11,222 nt of DNA from Candidatus Nitrosopumilus sp. (GCA_029880665.1 JAOUNZ010000018.1:1-11222); one strand, 5' to 3'; shown: positions 1-6,125, numbered from the stretch's first letter. Notes: generated by a model from the sequence alone, not told the origin. Numbers and translations: made by a program.

Positions 1-1
1 A

Positions 2-82
2 GTTACAACAATTGAGAACAAAGCTGATTTTTCTTTCAACTATGCTTTTAGGCCTAAACAAAGTAGAGTTGATTATTTTTAG
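2..82 (+). CDS. Possible 3' end of a gene entering from the left edge
   Basis: One + strand frame is open from the window edge for 26 codons and closes with TAG at 80-82. It reads VTTIENKADFSFNYAFRPKQ and continues for six more residues. The composition is protein-like. A gene ending here would be convergent with the minus-strand gene that stops at 121, and T-rich DNA follows (around 104-109), as expected for an archaeal 3' end. Another + frame is also open but runs into the neighbouring gene and looks less natural. The fragment is too short to assign a family, and the frame may be open by chance. Confidence 0.35.
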   Translation, partial: VTTIENKADFSFNYAFRPKQSRVDYF

Positions 83-120
83 ATTTAAAACGATTGATTC
101 ATTTTTTGAACTAGTATTGA
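83..120. other. Short AT-rich intergenic spacer
   Basis: This AT-rich spacer lies before the stop codon of the minus-strand gene at 121. It contains a TTTTTT run at about 104-109 that could end transcription of a + strand gene arriving from the left. No clear promoter, hairpin or RNA gene is visible. Confidence 0.4.
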
Positions 121-1716
121 TCATATGTGAATTATTCCATTTTTAATCAAAAACTCTAGTCCTTGAACAAATGTTTTGTCATCTATTTGATCAGCTGCCC
201 ACCATTCAGCATTTGTTTTAATCCATTGAGGAATTTCTTGAGAGTTTGAAATTTCTTGTTGTGTTGATGGGATTATTATGATTTGGTTTGTAATAAGATA
301 TTCAATTCCTGTAATGAAAGTGGTATCATTAATTTGATCTTCAGACCACCATTCAGCATTGTTTTTAATCCAATTAGGAATAATAATTTCTTTAGTAATT
401 CTGTCAATAATAATTGGAATGGTTGTCTTTGCAAGATGGTTGTTGTTTAAATTTTCAAAATTCAGATTAACAATTCCTGTAACATCAGTGGGAATAAAAA
501 ATTCTACAATATTATGTTCATCTTTAGAATCAGTACTAATTCCACTTTGTTCAAATATGATACGATCATTTTGAGTCATTGAGAAATCATATTGTACAGA
601 AATGGGTTTATTTTTCAAGAAAATATCTGTGATATCAAAAATTATTTTTGCATTTGAATTAGATTTCAGAATATAAGGCTCCCAAGTTGTAAGAATTCGG
701 AATTGACCATTATCAGTAACTGAGCTCAGATGAACATCATTACGGTGTGGCTGGATTACAAAATTCATTCCATTCTGATTTTCATTACTATAAAAAATAT
801 TCATCAATTCTTTTTGATAAACGATAAAATGAACAACACGTTCATCAGAAAAAAAGTCATCGATATTTACAACATCATCAGATAGTTTTATTCCATTTAC
901 ATACATAGAAAATCCAGAAACTAGTAAATCGCCGAATTTTTTTGGAATTACAAGTTCTTGATGAACAACAGATGTTTGATTAATGTTAGATTCACTCCAA
1001 TCAAATGGCATGAAATAAGAGATTTTCTTTGAAACAGAATCATATTGAAAATTAGAAATTTCATCATAATATGTTACAATATTGATATGTTGTTCTCCAA
1101 AATTCGGATCAATAAAATCATGCCTGGTTGTCTGAGCAATAGAAATTCCTGCATTGAATGTCAGTGGTTTCTCTAATTTTTTGGAATATTCATTAGCGGT
1201 AAGTATCTTGATGTCAAATTTATACAGACCGCCTTCGCTAAGCCTTGGTCCTTTTACATTCACCAATCTACTGTCAAGTCCCAATAAAGAACCAAAAAAA
1301 TTGCCATCTTTCTTAGCCTCTATTACAATAGAATCATTGTCTTCAGATACAAAATTAAAAACTATGAATCCATTATCTGCTTTAAATTCATCTTCAAAGA
1401 GAAATTGTTCTCCACGTTCAGATTTTATCAGAAAAGTGGTATCACGTAAAGTAATTTTTGAATCAAAATCAATTAATGAGATAGATATTTGCTGATTATC
1501 ATTTGTGTTTGGATCATTTTTTGAAGAGGATATTTCTAATGTTACTAGTTTTCCATCTAACTCTACAGGTGGAAAAGTTTCACTTCCTACACCATGACCA
1601 TAGGCGCTATCAAATCCTAGCACCAATACAATAGAAAGCATGAGAATTGTAATTAATGAAAGGTTTTGCAAACTATGTCCACTTGCTAGGATCTTTTTTG
1701 CGTATTTCTTTTCCAT
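121..1716 (-). CDS. Secreted protein with two C-terminal WIKNNA repeats (paralog of the next gene)
   Basis: Numbered from the ATG at 1716 (531 aa), it has a basic N-region (MEKKYAKK), a hydrophobic stretch at about 19-35 and a likely signal-peptidase site SAYG|HG after residue 40. The mature protein would thus start with His41. Beta-rich domains follow, then two 37-residue repeats of the form IPxWIKxNAEWW..DQI.D..F..G...LI at about 446-482 and 495-531. It is clearly paralogous to the product of 1911-3629. Shared blocks include the HGxG mature N-terminus, TYYDE, the MPFDW block, VVHQE (His252) and VVHFIV (His296). The frame stays open upstream to an ATG at 1764, but that stretch lies out of frame inside a small ORF with its own promoter. 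I prefer ATG 1716; TTG at 1671, one base after that ORF's stop, is another option. No Shine-Dalgarno site is clear. Function unknown; surface location inferred. Confidence 0.8.
   Translation of the reverse strand: MEKKYAKKILASGHSLQNLSLITILMLSIVLVLGFDSAYGHGVGSETFPPVELDGKLVTLEISSSKNDPNTNDNQQISISLIDFDSKITLRDTTFLIKSERGEQFLFEDEFKADNGFIVFNFVSEDNDSIVIEAKKDGNFFGSLLGLDSRLVNVKGPRLSEGGLYKFDIKILTANEYSKKLEKPLTFNAGISIAQTTRHDFIDPNFGEQHINIVTYYDEISNFQYDSVSKKISYFMPFDWSESNINQTSVVHQELVIPKKFGDLLVSGFSMYVNGIKLSDDVVNIDDFFSDERVVHFIVYQKELMNIFYSNENQNGMNFVIQPHRNDVHLSSVTDNGQFRILTTWEPYILKSNSNAKIIFDITDIFLKNKPISVQYDFSMTQNDRIIFEQSGISTDSKDEHNIVEFFIPTDVTGIVNLNFENLNNNHLAKTTIPIIIDRITKEIIIPNWIKNNAEWWSEDQINDTTFITGIEYLITNQIIIIPSTQQEISNSQEIPQWIKTNAEWWAADQIDDKTFVQGLEFLIKNGIIHI
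124..234 (-). repeat. WIKNNA repeat, copy 2 of the downstream paralog
   Basis: This encodes IPQWIKTNAEWWAADQIDD and the rest of the 37-residue unit, up to the stop codon. Positions 176-213 (38 nt) are identical to 2122-2159 in the neighbouring paralog. The two copies therefore share recent ancestry or have been homogenised by gene conversion. Confidence 0.85.
271..381 (-). repeat. WIKNNA repeat, copy 1 of the downstream paralog
   Basis: This encodes a 37-residue unit beginning IPNWIKNNAEWW and ending in a hydrophobic ITNQIIII stretch. It is the more divergent of the two copies in this protein. A 12-residue linker (PSTQQEISNSQE) separates it from copy 2. I recognise this unit as common at the C-termini of thaumarchaeal exported proteins; its function is not known to me. 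Confidence 0.8.
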
Positions 1717-1879
1717 CGATGGTGACAAAATCTTTTTCTTCAAATACAGTATGCCATTTACCATTATCTGGGAAAATTTTATTCATTTCTTCAACTTTAT
1801 CATTGGTTGGTGCTTTATTCATCAAAGCTCCCCATCTCATGTTTGGAATTTTGGGCATAATGTCATTGATGTCTTTCAT
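1673..1879 (-). CDS. Small 68-aa protein of unknown function, overlapping the next gene
   Basis: I do not recognise this protein. It is soluble-looking and charged, with no signal peptide or membrane segment. It starts MKDINDIMPKIPNMRWGAL and ends in a basic Lys-rich tail, KKDPSKWT. Three observations support it as real. The ATG at 1879 lies about 23 nt downstream of a good TATA box (1898-1907) in a 31-bp gap after the upstream gene's stop. The composition is protein-like (Trp, Pro, Met and Gly well spread). The only start of the large downstream frame that lies upstream of its signal peptide and outside this ORF is a TTG one base after this ORF's stop. Promoter and position suggest it is the first cistron of a two-gene unit with the 121-1716 gene. 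If ATG 1716 is that gene's true start, the two overlap by 44 bp. Confidence 0.6.
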   Translation of the reverse strand: MKDINDIMPKIPNMRWGALMNKAPTNDKVEEMNKIFPDNGKWHTVFEEKDFVTIDGKEIRKKDPSKWT

Positions 1880-1897
1880 ATAATATCACTAGGTGAA

Positions 1898-1907
1898 TTT
1901 ATTTAAA
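1898..1907 (-). promoter_or_regulatory. TATA box for the 68-aa ORF and the gene at 121-1716
   Basis: On the minus strand it reads TTTAAATAAA, preceded by GTT. Its centre is about 23 nt from the ATG at 1879, so transcription would begin at or next to that ATG, giving a leaderless mRNA. It occupies the short gap after the stop codon of the upstream paralog (1911-1913), so the two paralogs need not share a transcript. Confidence 0.6.
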
Positions 1908-1910
1908 AAC

Positions 1911-3629
1911 CTATGATTGAATCTTCATGATTCCTTCTTTAATTAAGAATTGAATACCTTGAACAAATGAGTTGTCATCTATTGAACCGTTAGCCCACCA
2001 ACCGGCATTGTTTTTAATCCACGTGGGAATTTCGTTTGAACCAGATCCAGATCCTTGTGCAGTTGGGGGGATCTTTAGAATATTTTCTTTAATCAAGAAT
2101 TGAATACCTTGAACAAATGAGTTGTCATCTATTTGATCAGCTGCCCACCATTCAGCATTGTTTTTAATCCAACTAGGAATTGACGTTTTTTCATATACAG
2201 AATCTGGTAGGCCAGGACCAATCTCAATTATTGCAGAACCAATGCCAGCATATGTTGGGTTATAATCCAATCCAGTTCCTAGAACTTTGACATCAATTCT
2301 AATTTGTCCTTGAGAAGGAACAAAGATTTTTTGAATGTCAATTCCTTCAGTAGAAAGGATTCCAATCATTGAGGTATCATCACCTACATTACTTGCTATT
2401 TCTTTGTCAGATTCATCAAAAACAAAATATGCATAATGGATATCTTTGATAAGATTTCCATTTTCATTAAAGAACGTAAACTCAAATGGAATTTCTTGAT
2501 TAGATCCATACTTTCCATCCCATGAAATGCTTACAGTAGTTGGAATTTGTTTGTAATTAACAGTATCAACAAGATAAAATTCTGTTGAGCTTTTTGAAGA
2601 TCCAGTCAATGGGACCAGTTTCAAGTCCATTTTGGTGTTGTCGTAATTATTTGAACCCAGGTGTTCATTAATTTTTTGTAACTCTTTTTTGGTAATTAGA
2701 AAATGGACAATGTTGGTATCGTCATATGAATACGGATCATTGAGTAGTGCTCTCTGATCAATTTCTACTCCATTAACATATCCTTTGAATTGTGTTCCTT
2801 CTGCATAAGGTGTGAATGTCTTTGGAACTCTGACTTCTTCATGTACTACCTGAACTTGATCAACATATGTTGGATTCCAGTCAAATGGCATATCAAATGA
2901 GATTGAATTATCTGTTTGTTCAAATTTAAAATTATCAACATCATCATAGTATGTTTTTACAATAATTGGAATTTCTTCAGCATTTGCAGTCTTAATCAAA
3001 AAATCTTGTTCCTGTGCCACACTAACAAATGTTTCATAACTTAGCAAATTAGCTAATACAGTTCTTGGACTAGTAGCAGCCTCAATATCAACTCTAATCT
3101 TATACAATCCACCTTTTACAAAAATTGGTCCGGTGATCGATGGCCTTGCACATATATCTAAATTATCATCAGTACATGCTGCACCTTGAACAAATAGGGC
3201 ACCAGGTGCACTTACATGTTCGGAGCCACCATAAATTGAGCATTCTTCAAGATTATTTTTGTTACATGAAGATTCTGGTTTGATTTTAACATCCAGTCTT
3301 CCATCTAAATCATAAAATAGATTTCTAGCTAAAAGTTCACCACTTTGCCAGATTTCTACTCTGTATGTTACCTTATCAAGATTTTTGTCAGTTAGGGTGT
3401 CAAAAAAACGTACTTGCATATTTGCAGTATCAACTTCACCAACTGTAATGTCAGATGGGCTTAGCTGTGTACGTACAGTCACCTCCATATCACCAAAACT
3501 AATTGGTACAGCTTGATCACCACCAAGCCCATGAGCAAATGCATTTGGAAGAATAATTGGGATGGTGAAAATTCCAACAACAATTAGTAATAATGCAAAC
3601 TTGTCATACAACACAAAGTTTGTGTCCAT
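1911..3629 (-). CDS. Secreted beta-rich protein with two C-terminal WIKNNA repeats
   Basis: A 572-aa exported protein of a family I recognise as widespread in ammonia-oxidising archaea but without known function. It has a hydrophobic signal segment at about 11-29 and a probable cleavage NAFA|HG after Ala32, so His33 becomes residue 1 of the mature protein. Beta-rich domains span about 40-470. Cys122, 130, 152 and 160 could form two disulfides. Blocks shared with the adjacent paralog are TYYDD (227), the MPFDW block (247), VVHEE (His263) and IVHFLI (His309). Two 37-residue WIKNNA repeats end the protein, at 484-520 and 534-570, joined by a Gly/Ser-rich linker. The annotated ATG at 3629 is a usual choice, but a strong TATA-like box at 3634-3641 lies too close to it. 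GTG at 3614 or TTG at 3611 would suit that box and still leave a complete signal peptide. Confidence 0.85.
   Translation of the reverse strand: MDTNFVLYDKFALLLIVVGIFTIPIILPNAFAHGLGGDQAVPISFGDMEVTVRTQLSPSDITVGEVDTANMQVRFFDTLTDKNLDKVTYRVEIWQSGELLARNLFYDLDGRLDVKIKPESSCNKNNLEECSIYGGSEHVSAPGALFVQGAACTDDNLDICARPSITGPIFVKGGLYKIRVDIEAATSPRTVLANLLSYETFVSVAQEQDFLIKTANAEEIPIIVKTYYDDVDNFKFEQTDNSISFDMPFDWNPTYVDQVQVVHEEVRVPKTFTPYAEGTQFKGYVNGVEIDQRALLNDPYSYDDTNIVHFLITKKELQKINEHLGSNNYDNTKMDLKLVPLTGSSKSSTEFYLVDTVNYKQIPTTVSISWDGKYGSNQEIPFEFTFFNENGNLIKDIHYAYFVFDESDKEIASNVGDDTSMIGILSTEGIDIQKIFVPSQGQIRIDVKVLGTGLDYNPTYAGIGSAIIEIGPGLPDSVYEKTSIPSWIKNNAEWWAADQIDDNSFVQGIQFLIKENILKIPPTAQGSGSGSNEIPTWIKNNAGWWANGSIDDNSFVQGIQFLIKEGIMKIQS
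1920..2030 (-). repeat. WIKNNA repeat, copy 2 of the upstream paralog
   Basis: This encodes IPTWIKNNAGWWANGSIDD and the rest of the 37-residue unit, followed only by Gln-Ser and the stop. The 39-nt tract at 1945-1983 matches 2095-2133 exactly. Confidence 0.85.
2070..2180 (-). repeat. WIKNNA repeat, copy 1 of the upstream paralog
   Basis: This encodes IPSWIKNNAEWWAADQIDD and the rest of the 37-residue unit. Within it, 2095-2133 is identical over 39 nt to 1945-1983 in copy 2, and 2122-2159 is identical over 38 nt to 176-213 in the other gene. This copy is thus a mosaic resembling both. Confidence 0.85.
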
Positions 3630-3633
3630 TCCA

Positions 3634-3680
3634 TATTTAAAGATGGTATAGGATTTCTATGCATGGAAATTTTTAATAAA
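3634..3680 (-). promoter_or_regulatory. Candidate TATA elements for the minus-strand gene starting near 3629
   Basis: Two minus-strand candidates are visible. TTTATTAAAAATT (3668-3680) would place the transcription start near 3647, leaving a leader of about 18 nt before ATG 3629. TTTAAATA (3634-3641) would place it near 3611, matching a leaderless GTG 3614 or TTG 3611 start. The sequence alone does not decide between them. Confidence 0.4.
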
Positions 3681-3694
3681 AATTAGAGTACAAC

Positions 3695-3704
3695 TTTTAT
3701 TTAT
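3695..3704 (+). promoter_or_regulatory. TATA box for the CFI-box protein gene
   Basis: It reads TTTTATTTAT, with its centre about 23-24 nt before the ATG at 3723. This predicts a leaderless or nearly leaderless mRNA. The promoter is divergent from that of the 1911-3629 gene within a 93-bp gap. Confidence 0.6.
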
Positions 3705-3722
3705 CAATTTAAAAGAAAATAT

Positions 3723-4535
3723 ATGAAGTTTTTACTATTCTTATCACTAGTTCCGTTGTTAATTATTCCAGTATTTGCAGAAGAGCAAACTATGGCAACT
3801 GAGAAAGGTACGTTGGATGTCAAGTTAACTTATTATGAAATTGAACCAAATACTCAAACCAAAATTAATATAGATTTTATCAACCCTCAAACGCAAAAAA
3901 TTCAAGAGCATGTTGACTGGTCAGTTATAGTTTCAAAAGATGGTGAAACCGTTTTTGGACCGATTCCACTTACACACACATCAGTAGGTTCTGTTAAAAT
4001 TCCAATTGAGTTCAATCAAGGTGAAGGAGTATACGCAATGAATTTTAAGATAGAAGGTATTTTGTTTCAACCAATTCCGCCAGAAACAGTTTCTTTTGAT
4101 ATTTTAGTAGGTGACGTTTATGCTCAACCAACAATCGGTAATAACAAACCAAGTGACGAAAATGGTGGATGTCTCATTGCAACTGCCACGTATGGTTCTG
4201 AGATGGCACCACAGGTTCAACAATTAAGAGAGATTAGAGACAATACAATTCTGAAAACAAGTTCAGGGATGGCATTTATGACATCTTTTAATCAATTCTA
4301 TTACTCATTCTCACCAACAGTTGCAGACTTTGAAAGAGAACATCCAATTTTCAAAGAAATTACAAAAATGGTATTAACTCCAATACTATTATCATTATCA
4401 TTATTGAATCAGGTTGACATTGATTCGGAGGAAAAAATGTTAGTATACGGTATGTCTTTAGTTTTTCTAAACATTGGAATGTATATTGGTATTCCTGTCT
4501 TTGGAATGCTAAAGTTGTATAAATCTAGAAGATAG
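3723..4535 (+). CDS. Exported membrane protein with a beta domain and CFI-box C-terminal domain
   Basis: A 270-aa protein with a signal peptide (cleavage likely PVFA|EE after residue 19). An Ig-like beta domain spans about 25-130, followed by a Gly/Asn-rich hinge and a C-terminal domain starting GGCLIATATYGS at 148. That domain continues with QLREIRDN and the YYSFSP..ADFEREHP block (about 168-207), then a likely membrane segment at about 239-263 and a basic tail (KSRR). The C-terminal part matches the CFI-box-CTERM domain as I know it, with Cys150 as its invariant cysteine; its molecular role is not established. The beta domain has the same motif order (EHV, V...DGxxV, His, PIPPETVSF) as the second domain of the cupredoxin encoded next, so the two genes share a module. 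The spacing and separate promoters argue against one strict operon. Confidence 0.85.
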   Translation: MKFLLFLSLVPLLIIPVFAEEQTMATEKGTLDVKLTYYEIEPNTQTKINIDFINPQTQKIQEHVDWSVIVSKDGETVFGPIPLTHTSVGSVKIPIEFNQGEGVYAMNFKIEGILFQPIPPETVSFDILVGDVYAQPTIGNNKPSDENGGCLIATATYGSEMAPQVQQLREIRDNTILKTSSGMAFMTSFNQFYYSFSPTVADFEREHPIFKEITKMVLTPILLSLSLLNQVDIDSEEKMLVYGMSLVFLNIGMYIGIPVFGMLKLYKSRR

Positions 4536-4544
4536 TATTCCATA

Positions 4545-4559
4545 ACTGGAAATTCCAGT
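4545..4559. promoter_or_regulatory. Perfect inverted repeat just upstream of the cupredoxin TATA box
   Basis: ACTGGAAATTCCAGT has perfect 7-nt arms around a single central A. It ends 4 nt before the TATA box of the next gene, where an archaeal activator or a factor recruiting TFB would bind. It could instead form a weak hairpin followed by a T run (4564-4568) that ends the upstream transcript. A regulatory operator is the more interesting reading; neither is proven. Confidence 0.45.
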
Positions 4560-4563
4560 GAGG

Positions 4564-4573
4564 TTTTTATGTA
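4564..4573 (+). promoter_or_regulatory. TATA box for the cupredoxin gene
   Basis: It reads TTTTTATGTA, with its centre about 26-27 nt before the ATG at 4595, so the mRNA is probably leaderless. It immediately follows the inverted repeat at 4545-4559. Confidence 0.55.
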
Positions 4574-4594
4574 TCCGTACAAGTAATTTGTCTA

Positions 4595-5455
4595 ATGAAG
4601 ACTAAAGTAATTAGCTCATTCTTCGTACTATTTGCTATTGCAGCAGGTATTGTCGCAATGACACCAGCTGCTTTTGCAGATCACTCCGAAGTCACAATCT
4701 TACCAGCGTCTGGTTCTGGTGCACCAGGTTGTGAAGCTACTCCGGATGGGTGTTACATCCCAAGTACTGCAACAGTGGATGTTGGCGGCAAAGTAATCAT
4801 GTCAAATACTGATACTGCAGCACACACGTTTACAGCAGGAACGCCAGAAGGCGGCCCAAGTGGCGAGTTTGATACGGGCTTGTTGATGGCAGCAAATTCT
4901 TTTGAATGGACTCCGACAGCAGCAGGCGAAGTTCCATATTTCTGTATGGTACATCCTTGGATGAAAGGCTTGATCATAGTACAAGAAAAAGAAGCTGAAG
5001 ATCATGGTGACAACGGTGAAATGACGCACACAGAAGGTGCTGCGTCTGCTACCGGAATGTTATCAGACGGCACAAAAGTTTCAGTTTGGACTTCAACACC
5101 AACTGCAGGCGAAGCAATGGATATTTCCATTGAGTTTGAAGGTGCAGAGCATGTCAACCATGACATGGCGGTAACTCAAAATGGTAAGGAGGTTCTGAAC
5201 GATAAGGGTGCGCATCATCATGACGGTACGGGAATGCATAAAACAGCGCCATTGAGTTCCTCGGATCCGGTAAACATCACGGTGACATTCCAGGGTTACG
5301 GCGTAAATGATCCTAAAACAGGGCCAATTGGTGAAAAAGTAGTATTTTCAAACGTTGTTCCAGAATTTGGCACAATTGCAATGATGGTACTGGCTGCTGC
5401 AATCATAAGCATCGTGGCAGTAACTGCAAAATCTAGAGTCATTCCAAGATTTTAG
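4595..5455 (+). CDS. Blue-copper (plastocyanin-like) surface protein with PEFG-CTERM anchor
   Basis: A 286-aa type 1 copper protein, probably an electron carrier outside the membrane. The signal peptide is likely cut after Ala28 (AAFA|DH). The cupredoxin domain (about 30-130) has the expected ligands: His77 in AAHTF, then Cys117, His120 and Met123 in CMVHPWM. Cys46 and Cys53 could form a disulfide. After an acidic, His-containing linker (131-150), a second beta domain (about 153-252) carries a His-rich loop (His186, 189, 207-209, 215) that may bind metal. The C-terminus has VPEFG at 255-259, a hydrophobic segment and a basic tail. This is the PEFG-CTERM sorting signal of thaumarchaeal archaeosortase substrates, so the protein is probably cleaved and anchored at the surface. 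The gene is visibly more GC-rich in codon choice than its neighbours, which is consistent with high expression. The exact redox partner is unknown. Confidence 0.93.
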   Translation: MKTKVISSFFVLFAIAAGIVAMTPAAFADHSEVTILPASGSGAPGCEATPDGCYIPSTATVDVGGKVIMSNTDTAAHTFTAGTPEGGPSGEFDTGLLMAANSFEWTPTAAGEVPYFCMVHPWMKGLIIVQEKEAEDHGDNGEMTHTEGAASATGMLSDGTKVSVWTSTPTAGEAMDISIEFEGAEHVNHDMAVTQNGKEVLNDKGAHHHDGTGMHKTAPLSSSDPVNITVTFQGYGVNDPKTGPIGEKVVFSNVVPEFGTIAMMVLAAAIISIVAVTAKSRVIPRF

Positions 5456-5461
5456 GAATTC

Positions 5462-5482
5462 CTCTTTTCTTATTTTCTTTTA
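5462..5482 (+). terminator. Pyrimidine-rich 3' end after the cupredoxin gene
   Basis: Several T runs (CTCTTTTCTTATTTTCTTTT) begin 7 nt after the TAG stop at 5453-5455. T-rich tracts of this kind end transcription in archaea. There is no strong hairpin. The tract also covers the last codons of the convergent gene at 5470. Confidence 0.45.
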
Positions 5483-6111
5483 ATTAACGCGATTATAGCT
5501 AAGATTATTGCTGCTGCTGCAATAGATAATCCAAATACTGCAAAGTCATAAGACGCTCCACTTTCTGAAGAAGAAACAGATGGCTCACCAGACTTTAGTT
5601 TTGAAACATCTTGTTGTAATGATGAGATAGCATTCTTTAGAGCAGTAACATCAGCGGTTCCCTCACTCCCAGTTGGAGGAAAATCTAATACTGCAGTAGA
5701 CTCTACGTCCTCAACTGGAATTTTTACATCAATTGTAGTGCCATGAATATTTCCTTTTAGATCTATACTATAACTACCAGTTTTAGTTGGTATAATTGGT
5801 GAAAAGTAGTATCCAGGTCTAGGATCAGAATTTATATCAATTTTTTTTGTGGCCCCGCCAAACACTACAGTAGCATCTACATCTTTGAAAATATTAGTAA
5901 CCCCTTTGTATGACCCTTCAGTTTCACCAGGTTCAGTAATTTTTAAAACAAGATCATTTCGTATTCCTACAACAGGGGGCTCAATTTCCCAGCCCACTTC
6001 GATTTGATATTGCTCAACATGAACAGTTGTATGTCCAAAGGAGGGCATAATCATTCCGACAAAAAATAATAAACCAATAATTCCAAAAATTACTACTTTC
6101 AATACTATCAT
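5470..6111 (-). CDS. Secreted, C-terminally anchored beta-domain protein, possibly copper-linked
   Basis: I cannot name a family with confidence. This 213-aa protein has a signal peptide with likely cleavage PSFG|HTTVH after Gly26, so mature residues 1 and 5 are His (His27, His31). One beta-sandwich-like domain follows (about 28-135, with EIEPPVVGIRNDLVLKI and YYFSPIIPTKTGSYSI). Then come a predicted coiled coil (about 152-173), a Ser-rich spacer and a C-terminal membrane helix (about 188-210) ending KRK. It would be displayed outside the cell and held by its C-terminus. It is divergent from the CopC-CopD fusion gene across a 91-bp gap and convergent with the cupredoxin gene, 14 bp apart. The layout resembles small YtkA/CopC-like beta domains found beside copD genes, so a role in copper binding is plausible but inferred. 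ATG 6111 fits the TATA box upstream. Confidence 0.8.
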   Translation of the reverse strand: MIVLKVVIFGIIGLLFFVGMIMPSFGHTTVHVEQYQIEVGWEIEPPVVGIRNDLVLKITEPGETEGSYKGVTNIFKDVDATVVFGGATKKIDINSDPRPGYYFSPIIPTKTGSYSIDLKGNIHGTTIDVKIPVEDVESTAVLDFPPTGSEGTADVTALKNAISSLQQDVSKLKSGEPSVSSSESGASYDFAVFGLSIAAAAIILAIIALIKRK

Positions 6112-6125
6112 TTTCTAGTAGTAGA

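Noticed and set aside
359..574. Plus-strand reading frame opposite the WIKNNA gene
   Set aside because: It is the complement of a clear coding region, with biased composition and no promoter. The same holds for the opposite-strand or off-frame frames at 1154-1495, 1640-1906, 4753-5029, 7099-7377, 7546-7761, 8137-8427, 8591-8791, 9584-9766, 10074-10301 and 10860-11045.
1717..1764. N-terminal extension of the 121-1716 gene to the ATG at 1764
   Set aside because: It would put 16 extra residues before a normal signal peptide and lies wholly inside the promoter-bearing 68-codon ORF. The extension has no promoter or ribosome site of its own.
1945..2133. CRISPR-like or mobile-element repeats
   Set aside because: The repeats lie inside coding sequence, keep frame and encode the WIKNNA units. 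There are no spacers, terminal inverted repeats or transposase.
5454..5463. AGGAATTCCT palindrome at the end of the cupredoxin gene
   Set aside because: It is only 10 nt, straddles the stop codon and has no TATA box beside it. Its likeness to the GGAA/TTCC core at 4545-4559 is probably chance in AT-rich DNA.
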